DNA of 16,486 nt from CAZUFB01 sp048173955. Lineage in GTDB: Bacteria > Actinomycetota > Coriobacteriia > Coriobacteriales > UMGS124. The position numbers and the translations under genes were made by a program. The notes beneath the pieces are model-generated. The model saw nothing but the letters and a program-made list of their open reading frames with translations. It made no database searches and was not told the origin of the DNA. Of this stretch, positions 6,192 to 12,980 are shown piece after piece. Where the stretch lies: assembly GCA_048173955.1 (NCBI GenBank), contig DBEYOB010000138.1, positions 1 through 16,486 on the forward strand, written 5' to 3'. Positions within the stretch are counted from its first letter, which is position 1. Every line of letters begins with the position of its first letter.

Positions 6192-7697
6192 CTACCCCTC
6201 CTGCTGGGCGGCCGGCTCGGTCATCGAATAGGGGTCCTCGACCTCGTCGAGCGTCTTCTCGTCGAGCAGGCCCTGCTCGAGCACGAGGTCGCGCACGCTG
6301 CGATGGGTGCGCAGGGCCTCCTTGGCGATGGCCGCCGCCTTGGTGTAGCCGATGTAGGGACACAGCGCCGTGGCCACGCCCACGCTCATCTCCATGAGCT
6401 CACGGCAGCGCTCGCGGTTGGCGGTGATGCCCTTGATGCAGTTCACCGTGAGCGTGTCGATGGAGTTGCGCAGCACGTCGATCTCCTCGAACAGCGCGCG
6501 GAAGATGACCGGCTCAAAGGCGTTGAGCTCCATCTGGCCCGCCTCGACCGCCATGGTGACCGTGACGTCGTTGCCCATGACGAGGAAGGCCGCCTGGTTC
6601 ACGACCTCGGGGATGACCGGGTTCACCTTGCCGGGCATGATCGAGGAGCCGTTCTGCATGGCGGGCAGGTTGATCTCGCCGAAGCCGGTGCGCGGGCCGC
6701 TCGACAGCAGGCGCAGGTCGTTGCACATCTTGGAGATGCTCGTCGCGCACGACTTGACGGCGCCCGACACCGCGGCGAACGCGTCGAGGTTCTCGGTGGC
6801 GTCGAACAGGTCGGCCGCCTGGTGGAGCGGATAACCCGAGAGCGCCACGAGGTTCGGCACGATGTTGCGCAGATAGTAGGGCGACACGTTGATGGCCGAA
6901 CCGATGGCGGTGCCGCCGAGGTTCACCACGCACATCTCGCTCTTGACCGTGGTGATGCGCGCCTCGCAGCGCGCCACCATCGACGAATAGCCGTGGAACG
7001 TCTGCCCCAGGCGCATGGGCACCGCGTCCTCGAGCTGGGTGCGGCCCATCTTGAGGACATCGTCGAACTCGACGGACTTCTCGTCGAGCGCAGCGCGCAG
7101 GTTGGCCAGGCGCACGAGCAGCGTGTCAAGCAGGTCGAGCACCGTGAGCTTGCCGGCGGTGGGGATGACGTCGTTGGTGGACTGCGACATGTTCACGTGG
7201 TCGTTGGGGTGCACCTTGGTGTAGCTGCCCAGGGCGTCGCCCAGCAGCTCGCCGGCACGGTTGGCGAGCACCTCGTTCATGTTCATGTTGGCGCTCGTGC
7301 CGGCACCGCCCTGGATGGCGTCGACGATGAACGCGTCTGCCAGGCCCCCGGCCATGACCTCCTCGCAGGCCGCGACGATTGCGGCTGCCTTCTCGGGCTC
7401 GAGCGTGCCGGCGGCGCGGTTGGTGATGGCCGCCGCCTTCTTCACGAGTGCGAGGTTCTTGATGAAGACGCGGTGCATGCCCTGCCCGGTGATCGGGAAG
7501 TTGTGGCGGGCGCGCAGCGACTGCACGCCGTAGTACGCGTCGATAGGCACCTCCATCGTGCCGATGGAGTCCGCCTCGGTGCGGGTCGTTTTGGGGGCGG
7601 CTGCCTGCTGGTCGTTGGCGGCCTGGACGCCGGCGGGTCGGGACTGGTCGGTAGGTCGGGGCTGGTCGACGGCGAACTCGTTGAGATCCTGCGCCAT
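6192..7697 (-). CDS. aspA: Aspartate ammonia-lyase (aspartase)
   Basis: This gene encodes a 501-residue aspartase, which reversibly deaminates L-aspartate to fumarate and ammonia in the cytoplasm and can feed fumarate to anaerobic respiration. It belongs to the fumarase/aspartase superfamily. The signature GSSIMPGKVN at 350-359 supplies the catalytic serine loop. Other conserved blocks are YYGVQS (55-60), the GAGTSANMNMNEV segment (131-143), NMSQSTNDVIP (169-179) and TQLEDAVPMRLGQ (220-232). The PVIPEVVNQ continuation and the YYGVQ..RA..NFPITG start favour aspartase over fumarase. The start at 7697 has AAGGAG 12 nt upstream. About 38 residues precede the usual family start; they are Pro/Gln/Ala-rich and include a near-duplicated DQPRPT/DQSRPA unit. 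The gene is monocistronic with its own promoter. Confidence 0.93.
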   Translation of the reverse strand: MAQDLNEFAVDQPRPTDQSRPAGVQAANDQQAAAPKTTRTEADSIGTMEVPIDAYYGVQSLRARHNFPITGQGMHRVFIKNLALVKKAAAITNRAAGTLEPEKAAAIVAACEEVMAGGLADAFIVDAIQGGAGTSANMNMNEVLANRAGELLGDALGSYTKVHPNDHVNMSQSTNDVIPTAGKLTVLDLLDTLLVRLANLRAALDEKSVEFDDVLKMGRTQLEDAVPMRLGQTFHGYSSMVARCEARITTVKSEMCVVNLGGTAIGSAINVSPYYLRNIVPNLVALSGYPLHQAADLFDATENLDAFAAVSGAVKSCATSISKMCNDLRLLSSGPRTGFGEINLPAMQNGSSIMPGKVNPVIPEVVNQAAFLVMGNDVTVTMAVEAGQMELNAFEPVIFRALFEEIDVLRNSIDTLTVNCIKGITANRERCRELMEMSVGVATALCPYIGYTKAAAIAKEALRTHRSVRDLVLEQGLLDEKTLDEVEDPYSMTEPAAQQEG

Positions 7698-7771
7698 TGC
7701 TCGAACACGCTCCTTAGATGAAAACCCGCCGCCCGATGCGGCAGTGATTGTTTCGAACATGTTTCGTGCCC

Positions 7772-7800
7772 ATTATGGTGCCCCACGGCGCCGATTACAA
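7772..7800 (-). promoter_or_regulatory. aspA promoter
   Basis: On the minus strand, TTGTAA (7795-7800) and CATAAT (7772-7777) are separated by exactly 17 nt, a good sigma-70-type match. The predicted start of transcription is near 7765, giving a leader of about 70 nt. An imperfect palindrome (TTCGAACATGTTTCG, around 7752-7766) lies at the transcription start and could be an operator. Confidence 0.65.
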
Positions 7801-7828
7801 TGCAGCCGTCGGCAAAAGGACATGTTGG

Positions 7829-7850
7829 CGGCCGTCCCGACGGCCGTTTT
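7829..7850 (+). terminator. Plus-facing terminator-like hairpin with no plus gene
   Basis: A perfect 7-bp stem, CGGCCGT (7829-7835) with ACGGCCG (7840-7846), and a 4-nt loop are followed directly by TTTT. The orientation is plus, yet both flanking genes are on the minus strand. It could end an antisense or small RNA, or shield the aspA promoter. The function is unknown. Confidence 0.4.
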
Positions 7851-7915
7851 CGGCTCGAGTGCGTGATTTGGGTGGCGGAGACAGGAGGCGGGATCGCAGG
7901 AGTGGTCAAACAGAC

Positions 7916-7968
7916 GCCGAGTGCGTGCTCTGGGGAAAGTGCTGGTCATTTTGCCAACGAGTGCATGC
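7916..7968 (+). repeat. 53-nt intergenic repeat, plus-oriented copy
   Basis: This copy aligns without gaps to the reverse complement of 8081-8133 at about 39 of 53 positions. Conserved words are GAGTGCGTG at the start, AAAGTG and TGGTCA in the middle, and CGAGTGC near the end. The GAGTGCRTG words lie 40 nt apart inside each copy. Another GAGTGCGTG occurs at 7857-7865. No convincing open frame covers it. Confidence 0.7.
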
Positions 7969-8080
7969 GCCCGAAGGCCCAAGGAGCATCACAAGGCATG
8001 TGCCTCGCCAGATAGCAAGCCTCCTACCAGGCACTTTACGAAAAGGGTCTGGGGAGGGCGGTCGCATGTCGCCTCAAACA

Positions 8081-8133
8081 GCACGCACTCGCTGGCTCTT
8101 TGACCAACACTTTTTTGAAAACACGCACTCGCC
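8081..8133 (-). repeat. 53-nt intergenic repeat, minus-oriented copy
   Basis: This is the inverted partner of 7916-7968, separated from it by 112 nt. Between GAGTGCGTG words (8122-8130 and 8082-8090, minus strand) it carries AAAAAAGTGTTGGTCA. Weak similarity extends about 20 nt further upstream (GCA-GTGG-CA). The rest of the 534-nt gap between pepT and aspA (7698-8231) shows no gene. Confidence 0.7.
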
Positions 8134-8173
8134 GCCCAAATGGCCACAATGCCGGCTCTGGCAGCGAGCACCA

Positions 8174-8223
8174 GGCCGCGGGCGCGCCAAGCTGCGGGCG
8201 GGAACCGGCGCCCGCCCGCGGCC
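8174..8223 (-). terminator. GC-rich hairpin downstream of pepT
   Basis: An 11-bp perfect inverted repeat (8174-8184 with 8213-8223) competes with an inner 9-bp one (8194-8202 with 8211-8219). It begins 9 nt after the peptidase stop. There is no T-run, so it is a probable 3'-end structure (stability or rho-dependent stop) rather than a textbook intrinsic terminator. Confidence 0.5.
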
Positions 8224-8231
8224 CTCGCCGC

Positions 8232-9503
8232 CTATCCCTGCTCGACCGCGTAGAGCCCCACGAGCGTCTGGAGCACGTCGACCATGTCCTCGAGCTCGTA
8301 GACGCCGATGAACTCCTTCACGCCGTGGGCATTGTGGTAGCCGGCCGAGATGTTGGCGCACGGCAGCCCGCGGAAGCACAGCTGGGCGCCGTCGGTGCCG
8401 CCGCGCATCGGCTCGGTCCACATGGTGTAACCGTGGGCGGCGTATGCCTTGCGAGCGTTGTCGATGAGGTGCGCGTGCTGCGTCACGACCTCGGCCATGT
8501 TGCGGTAGGTGTCCTCGATGCACACCGTGGCAACCTCGCGGCCGTAAAGGCGGTTGATGTAGGCCGCTGCCTCGCGCACGACCTGCTTCTTCTCCTCGAA
8601 CTTGGCGCGGTCGTGATCGCGGACGATGTAGACCGCGTCGGCAGACTCGGGGTTGCCCGCGAGGTTGTGCAGCATGATGAAGCCCTCGTAACCGTCGGTG
8701 TACTGGGGCTTGGCGGCGGCGGGCATGAGACCGTTGAACTGGCAGGCGATGTCGATGGCGTTGACCATGCGGTTCTTCGAAGTGCCGGGGTGCACCGAGA
8801 AGCCCGCGAAGTGCACGTCGGCCTCGGCAGCGTTGAAGCACTCGTAGTTCATGACGCCGATCGGGCCGCCGTCGAGCGTGTAGCCGAAGGCCGCACCGTA
8901 CTTCTCGAGATCGAGCAGCTTGGCGCCGTGGCCGAGCTCCTCGTCGGGCACGAACGAGATGGCGAGGCGCGGATGCGGGATGGACGGGTCGGCCTGGATG
9001 CGGGCTACGAGTGCCATGATCTCGGCGATGCCGGCCTTGTCGTCGGCGGCGAGCAGGGTACGGCCGTCGGTGCAGATAATCTGGCGGCCCACCATGTCGT
9101 TCAGTTCGGGGTTGACGGAGGGGTCGGTGAAGACCTCCTTGCCGTCGACCACGCCCATGACGAGCTTGCCGCCTTGGTAGTCGACGATCTGCGGCTCCAC
9201 GCCGTTGCCCGGCACGCTCGACTCGGCGTCGATGTGCGCGTTGAGCGCGAGCGTCGGCAGGTGCTCGGCCCCCGGCGACGCGGGGATGTGGGCCGTCACG
9301 TAGGCATGCTCGGTCGTCTCGACGTCCTCGGCACCCAGCTCACGCAGCTCGGCGGCGAGCAGCTCGGTCATGTTGAACTGGCATTGTGTCGAGGGGACCT
9401 GATCGGCGTTCTTGGGGTCGCCCTGCGAGTCGGTGCGCACGTAGCGCAAAAAGCGCTCGACGACGTCGGAGTGGCAAGCGGTCTGAGAATCGGTGCCGCC
9501 CAT
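8232..9503 (-). CDS. pepT: Peptidase T (tripeptide aminopeptidase, M20 family)
   Basis: This gene encodes a 423-residue zinc metallopeptidase that removes the N-terminal residue from tripeptides in the cytoplasm. The M20 metal-site residues are visible: His90 and Asp92 in NAHIDAESS, Asp154/Asp155 in LLAADDKAG, the catalytic Glu188-Glu189 in VPDEELGHG, Asp211 in YTLDGGP, and His393 in the closing HNAHGVKEF. The HPGTSKNRMVNAI segment (238-250) belongs to the dimerisation domain. PepT is favoured over other M20 members by these blocks and by PMRGGTDGAQLCFRGLP near the end. Start 9503 is chosen for its GGGAGG ribosome site 5 nt upstream; the frame extends to 9593 with no support. It is transcribed alone, with aspA more than 500 nt downstream on the same strand. 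Confidence 0.93.
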   Translation of the reverse strand: MGGTDSQTACHSDVVERFLRYVRTDSQGDPKNADQVPSTQCQFNMTELLAAELRELGAEDVETTEHAYVTAHIPASPGAEHLPTLALNAHIDAESSVPGNGVEPQIVDYQGGKLVMGVVDGKEVFTDPSVNPELNDMVGRQIICTDGRTLLAADDKAGIAEIMALVARIQADPSIPHPRLAISFVPDEELGHGAKLLDLEKYGAAFGYTLDGGPIGVMNYECFNAAEADVHFAGFSVHPGTSKNRMVNAIDIACQFNGLMPAAAKPQYTDGYEGFIMLHNLAGNPESADAVYIVRDHDRAKFEEKKQVVREAAAYINRLYGREVATVCIEDTYRNMAEVVTQHAHLIDNARKAYAAHGYTMWTEPMRGGTDGAQLCFRGLPCANISAGYHNAHGVKEFIGVYELEDMVDVLQTLVGLYAVEQG

Positions 9504-9948
9504 GGCAGCCTCCCATCGGAGTCGGGAATCGTTGGCCGCAAAAATTCTAGCGCGATGGCATGCTGCATGGCTCGGCCGGGGATCGAGTGCCACAAAACGG
9601 CATCAGTCCATACCTTTTTCCTCGTTGTGTACGACTTTGTCATATTGATAAAGCGGTACCGCGACTCATCGCCGGAGACGGGGTGGGCACAACCTGGCAT
9701 TATGTCTTTCAGGAACGGCCGGGCAACCTCATCGGGAGGAAATCGGCGTCAAACGCAAACCGTATTGGGCCGGCAGCGAGCGGAGCAATCGTACACAGCG
9801 CCGAAAAAGGTAGGCTAACACCGCGTTATCTGTCACGCGAGCGCTGCAAGACGTGCGAGCTACAGGCCGAGCTCCGCCAACATGCAGCTGAGACTCCATT
9901 TGTCCCCCATCCTTTCCGTCCCACCCCGCCCCCCAGGTGAAACTTTCG
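9504..9948. other. Intergenic region between pepT and the fab operon
   Basis: This is a 445-nt divergent spacer (the operon promoters follow it). A 126-residue plus frame crosses it (9560-9940), but it has no ribosome site, no recognisable domain and Pro/Arg-rich composition, so I do not call it. Apart from the weak pepT -10 candidate I see no further structure that I can support. Confidence 0.5.
9544..9549 (-). promoter_or_regulatory. Weak -10 candidate for pepT
   Basis: TAGAAT on the minus strand lies 41 nt upstream of the pepT start and is followed by a T-run. The hexamer 17 nt upstream (AGCCAT) is a poor -35, so the assignment is tentative. Confidence 0.3.
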
Positions 9949-10005
9949 TTGACGGAGCATCTTCAACGGCTGGTTATTTAGACATGCTAACTATTTGGGT
10001 ATACA
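9949..10005 (+). promoter_or_regulatory. fab operon promoter region
   Basis: TTGACG (9949-9954) with GTTATT (9973-9978) gives an 18-nt spaced promoter. TTAGAC (9978-9983) with TATACA (10000-10005) gives a second at 16 nt. Either would start transcription 60-100 nt before the regulator gene. The AT-rich stretch stands out from its surroundings. Which promoter is used cannot be told from sequence. Confidence 0.55.
9978..9990 (+). promoter_or_regulatory. Candidate MarR/FabT-type operator
   Basis: TTAG-ACATG-CTAA is a 13-nt inverted repeat that overlaps the first -10 and the second -35. Binding here would block both promoters. Its size and position next to a marR-type gene fit autoregulation. 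It differs from the published streptococcal FabT box, so the assignment is inference. Confidence 0.45.
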
Positions 10006-10012
10006 GTTGTCC

Positions 10013-10052
10013 CGCAAGAGAACGGGCAGCAGCGCAAGAGGACGGGCGGCAG
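10013..10052 (+). repeat. 20-bp tandem repeat in the fab operon leader
   Basis: Two adjacent 20-nt units (10013-10032 and 10033-10052) are identical at 18 positions, differing by A/G at two sites. They lie in the presumed untranslated leader, 30 nt before the regulator start. Confidence 0.8.
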
Positions 10053-10081
10053 CCCGCACGTGCCGGCAAAGGAGCGAACCG

Positions 10082-10669
10082 ATGGCGCACACCGCCGTCA
10101 AAGAGGTCGACGAGGCGTTCATCGAGGAGATGAACGACCTGCTCGTCACGACGTTCCGCTCCATCGAGCGCTACGAAGAGATTGCCCTCCAGAACCAGGC
10201 CGGCTTCGACCTCAGCATCAACGAGGCCCACCTCATCGAGGCCATCGGGCGGCGCTGCCCCGGGCAGGCGGGCGGCCTGACCATCACCCAGATCGCCGAC
10301 GCGCTCGACGTGCGCGTGCCGACGGCGACCGCGGCCGTCAACCGGCTCGTGGCGAAGGGGTTCCTCAAAAAGCAGCGCAACCGGAGCGATCTGCGCTCGG
10401 TCGACGTAAGCCTCACGCGCACGGGCGAAAAGGCGTATCGTCTGCACGCGATGTTCCACCAGCGCATGGCCCAGGCGGTCGCAAGCGGCCTGACCGACGG
10501 GGAGCGCGAGGCCCTGACGCGGGGTATACGTAAGATCAAGGCGTTCTTCGTCGAGGCGGCGCGGCGCGGGGATGCGCCCGCGACCGGCGCCTCGGCCGCA
10601 CCGCAAGGCGACGGCGCCGCGCAGGCCAGCAGCGCGGGCGCCGCACAACATATCGAGCAGGAGGTCTGA
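10082..10669 (+). CDS. MarR-family transcriptional regulator, FabT-like
   Basis: This gene encodes a 195-residue winged-helix regulator. After N-terminal dimerisation helices (about 8-60), residues 66-92 form the helix-turn-helix (LTITQIADALDVRVPTATAAVNRL) and 93-113 the wing (KKQRNRSDLRSVDVSLT), ending in TRTGEKAY. Residues beyond about 165 are an Ala/Gly/Gln-rich tail likely to be disordered, making the protein longer than the usual 140-150. The start at 10082 has AAAGGAG 7 nt upstream. As the first gene of a fatty-acid operon, it corresponds by position to FabT of streptococci, which represses fab genes in response to acyl-ACP. Functional equivalence is inferred from synteny. Its stop is 3 nt before fabH, whose ribosome site lies inside this gene's last codons. 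Confidence 0.85.
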   Translation: MAHTAVKEVDEAFIEEMNDLLVTTFRSIERYEEIALQNQAGFDLSINEAHLIEAIGRRCPGQAGGLTITQIADALDVRVPTATAAVNRLVAKGFLKKQRNRSDLRSVDVSLTRTGEKAYRLHAMFHQRMAQAVASGLTDGEREALTRGIRKIKAFFVEAARRGDAPATGASAAPQGDGAAQASSAGAAQHIEQEV

Positions 10670-10672
10670 CCC

Positions 10673-11644
10673 ATGTCATTCCACGTGATGGGAACCGGCA
10701 GCGCGCTGCCGAAGCGCGTCGTGACCAACGACGACCTGTCGCAGTTCCTCGACACCGACGACGAGTGGATCTCCACCCGCACCGGCATCAAGACGCGCCC
10801 CGTCTGCTCCGACGAGACGCTGCTCGACCTCGCGGTCCAGGCGGCGCGCCGGGCGCTCGACGACGCGGCGGTCGACCCCGCCGAGCTCGACCTCATCGTC
10901 TGCACCACGGTCTCGGGCGATGACCTGACCCCCGCCATGGCGTGCTCCGTGCAGGAGACCCTCGGCGCGACCTGCCCGTCGTTCGACATCGGCGCCGCCT
11001 GCGCCGGCTTCATCTACGCGCTCGACGTGGTCGACGGCTTCTTCACCCGCGGGCGCACCCAGCGCGTGCTCGTCGTGTCGGCGGAGAAGATGAGCCGCGT
11101 GGTCGACTGGACCGACCGCGCCACCTGCGTGCTGTTCGGCGACGGGGCGGCCGCGGCGGTGCTTGGTGTACAGGGAGACTCCCCCCTGTACACCAAGCTC
11201 ACCACCAAGGGGTGCCGCGAGGCGCTCTACATCCCCAACATGCACGGCAACAGCCCCTTCGGGCCGTCGGAGGCCCCCGAGGAGCACGGCCTCAAGATGC
11301 GCGGCCGCGAGGTGTTCAAGTTCGCCGTGACGAGCATCTGCTCCGACGTGGCCGAGATGTGCGAGAAGACCGGCATCGGCCTCGACCAGATCGACCACTT
11401 CGTGTTCCACCAGGCCAACCGGCGCATCCTCGACGCCGCCGTCGAGCGGCTCGGCATCGACACCGCCAAGGTGGCCTACACCATCGAGAACACCGGCAAC
11501 GTGAGCAGCGCCTGCATCCCGCTCACCCTCGACCGCCTCAACCGCGCCGGCAAGCTCAAGGACGGCGAGCTGGTGTGCTGCTCGGGCTTCGGGGCGGGGC
11601 TGGTCGTCGGCACGATGCTGCTGCGCTGGGGCAACCCGGCGTAG
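10673..11644 (+). CDS. fabH: 3-oxoacyl-ACP synthase III (KAS III)
   Basis: This gene encodes a 323-residue FabH, which condenses an acyl-CoA primer with malonyl-ACP to start fatty-acid chains. The catalytic triad is visible: Cys110 in GAACAGF, His246 in FHQANRR and Asn276 in ENTGNVSSA. Length is typical. The start is an ATG with AGGAGGT 7 nt upstream, overlapping the end of the regulator gene. The coding sequence contains a perfect 15-bp inverted repeat at 11161-11198, covering the LGVQGDSPLYTKL region between the GDGAAAAVL block and the substrate-pocket part. The frame stays open through it. A 160-nt gap with hairpins separates it from acpP. Confidence 0.95.
   Translation: MSFHVMGTGSALPKRVVTNDDLSQFLDTDDEWISTRTGIKTRPVCSDETLLDLAVQAARRALDDAAVDPAELDLIVCTTVSGDDLTPAMACSVQETLGATCPSFDIGAACAGFIYALDVVDGFFTRGRTQRVLVVSAEKMSRVVDWTDRATCVLFGDGAAAAVLGVQGDSPLYTKLTTKGCREALYIPNMHGNSPFGPSEAPEEHGLKMRGREVFKFAVTSICSDVAEMCEKTGIGLDQIDHFVFHQANRRILDAAVERLGIDTAKVAYTIENTGNVSSACIPLTLDRLNRAGKLKDGELVCCSGFGAGLVVGTMLLRWGNPA
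11161..11198 (+). repeat. Perfect 15-bp inverted repeat inside fabH
   Basis: Bases 11161-11175 and 11184-11198 are exact reverse complements around an 8-nt loop (agactccc). This is the strongest hairpin inside any coding sequence of the window. There is no T-run after it. Confidence 0.9.
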
Positions 11645-11706
11645 CACGCCCCATCCCCGCGCCCGCACGGTGTGCAACGTGCGGTGATGGCCTCATTCGG
11701 CGCAAC

Positions 11707-11725
11707 CGCGGGCATATCCCCCGCG
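11707..11725 (+). other. Hairpin upstream of acpP
   Basis: A 6-bp GC stem (CGCGGG 11707-11712 with CCCGCG 11720-11725) is followed by an AT-rich stretch (GCATATATCATG) that might hold an internal promoter. No convincing -35 is visible. Confidence 0.4.
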
Positions 11726-11754
11726 TGAACGCATATATCATGTGGTTGTAAAGC

Positions 11755-11779
11755 GCCGCCGGCGACAAGGACCGGCGGC
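11755..11779 (+). other. Hairpin in the acpP leader
   Basis: A perfect 8-bp stem, GCCGCCGG (11755-11762) with CCGGCGGC (11772-11779), and a 9-nt loop lie 25 nt before the acpP start and just upstream of its ribosome site. It may mark a processed, stabilised 5' end that raises ACP output relative to the enzymes. That role is inference. Confidence 0.55.
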
Positions 11780-11804
11780 ACGGGACAAACAGAAGGAGAA
11801 AGTC

Positions 11805-12035
11805 ATGTCCGATACGTTCGAGCGCGTCGTCAAGGTCCTCAAGGAGCAGGACGGTCTCGAGGACGTCGAGTTCACGCCCGAGATGACCCTCGAGGAGGCC
11901 GGCCTCGACAGCCTGGCCACCGTCGAGGCGGTCATGGCCTGCGAGGACGAGTTCGGCATCGAGATCGACCCCGAGTCCAACCCCAAGACCGTCGGTGAGT
12001 TCGTCGAGCTCGTCGAGAAGACCCTGGAGCAGTAG
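11805..12035 (+). CDS. acpP: Acyl carrier protein
   Basis: This gene encodes a 76-residue acidic acyl carrier protein. The phosphopantetheine attachment site is Ser36 in GLDSLATVE, followed by the expected helix EAVMACEDEFGIEI. Size and charge are typical of type II ACPs. The start at 11805 has AAGGAG 6 nt upstream; an in-frame basic extension back to 11742 runs through the leader hairpin and is rejected. The stop is directly followed by the fabK start with no intervening base, so the two are coupled. It carries the growing chain between all Fab enzymes of this operon. Confidence 0.95.
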   Translation: MSDTFERVVKVLKEQDGLEDVEFTPEMTLEEAGLDSLATVEAVMACEDEFGIEIDPESNPKTVGEFVELVEKTLEQ

Positions 12036-12980
12036 ATGATCCGCACCCCCTTGTGCGACCTGCTCGGCATCGAGCACCCCGTCTTCCAGGGCGGCATGGC
12101 CTGGATCGCCGACGCGAGCCTGGCGGCGGCCGTGAGCGAGGCGGGCGGCCTGGGCATCATCGCCGCCATGAACGCCGACGCCGCATGGCTGCGCGACCAG
12201 ATCCACCAGCTGCGCGCCAAGACCGACAAGCCCTTCGGCGTGAACGTGATGCTCATGAGCCCGTTCGCCGACGAGGTGGCCCAGGTCGTGGCCGAGGAAA
12301 AGGTCCCGGTGGCCGTGACGGGCGCCGGCAACCCCACCAAGTACATGGCCGCCTGGAACGAGGCGGGCGTGAAGGTGGTGCCCGTCGTGGCGAGCATCGC
12401 CATGGCGAAGCTCGTCGTGCGCGCCGGTGCGGTCGCCGTGGTGGCCGAGGGCGGCGAGAGCGGCGGCCACGTGGGCGACCTCACCACGATGGCGCTCGTG
12501 CCGCAGGTCGTCGACGCGGTCGACGTCCCGGTGGTCGCCGCCGGCGGCATCGCCGACGGGCGCGGGGTCGCCGCCGCGTTCATGCTGGGCGCCCAGGGCG
12601 TCCAGGTAGGCACGCGCTTCCTCGTGGCCGAGGAGTGCACGGTGAGCCAGGAGTACAAGAACCGCGTGCTCAAGGCCAAGGATCTCTCGACCGTGGTCAC
12701 CGGCCGGCGCACCGGGCACCCGGTGCGCTCGCTCAAGTCGCCCTTCACCACCCGCTACGTGCAGATCGAGAAGCAGACGCTCGACGACGACGACCTGCAC
12801 GGCCTGTCGGCGGGCGCGCTGCGCAAGGCGGCGCAGGACGGCGACGGCGAGAACGGCCAGTTCATGTGCGGCCAGATCGCCGCGCTCGTGACCAAGGAGG
12901 AGCCCGCGGCCGACATCGTCCGCGACCTCATGGAAGGCGCCGAGCAGGTGCTCAAGGGGGCTGGGAAATGGCTGGCGTAG
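12036..12980 (+). CDS. fabK: Enoyl-ACP reductase II (FMN-dependent)
   Basis: This gene encodes a 314-residue flavoprotein that reduces trans-2-enoyl-ACP to acyl-ACP. It has the TIM-barrel fold of the 2-nitropropane-dioxygenase-like family. Visible blocks are the N-terminal PVFQGGMAWIAD (15-26), GGLGII (37-42), the conserved EGGESGGHVG with His145, and the phosphate-binding AAGGIADGRG and GVQVGTRF segments. The context, between acpP and fabD, distinguishes it from a nitronate monooxygenase. The ribosome site (GGAG) lies in the last codons of acpP. The 3' end overlaps fabD by 13 nt. FabK replaces the NADH-dependent FabI used by many bacteria and is insensitive to triclosan in characterised members. 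Confidence 0.93.
   Translation: MIRTPLCDLLGIEHPVFQGGMAWIADASLAAAVSEAGGLGIIAAMNADAAWLRDQIHQLRAKTDKPFGVNVMLMSPFADEVAQVVAEEKVPVAVTGAGNPTKYMAAWNEAGVKVVPVVASIAMAKLVVRAGAVAVVAEGGESGGHVGDLTTMALVPQVVDAVDVPVVAAGGIADGRGVAAAFMLGAQGVQVGTRFLVAEECTVSQEYKNRVLKAKDLSTVVTGRRTGHPVRSLKSPFTTRYVQIEKQTLDDDDLHGLSAGALRKAAQDGDGENGQFMCGQIAALVTKEEPAADIVRDLMEGAEQVLKGAGKWLA

Noticed and set aside
6069..7721. 550-residue plus-strand frame opposite aspA
   Set aside because: It is antisense to a clear aspartase with full family motifs; the composition is low-complexity and no ribosome site is seen.
7856..8133. Possible CRISPR array from repeated GAGTGCGTG words
   Set aside because: The words are short, unevenly spaced overall and occur on both strands, and no cas gene is near.
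7989..8171. Small minus-strand frame (60 residues) across the intergenic repeat
   Set aside because: Conservation between the repeat copies is in DNA words with non-codon substitutions, and the other copy is read in the opposite orientation. It is more likely a non-coding repeat than a peptide.
9560..9940. 126-residue plus-strand frame between pepT and the fab operon
   Set aside because: No ribosome site or domain is present. It overlaps the likely pepT promoter, and the Pro/Arg-rich end is typical of chance frames in GC-rich DNA.
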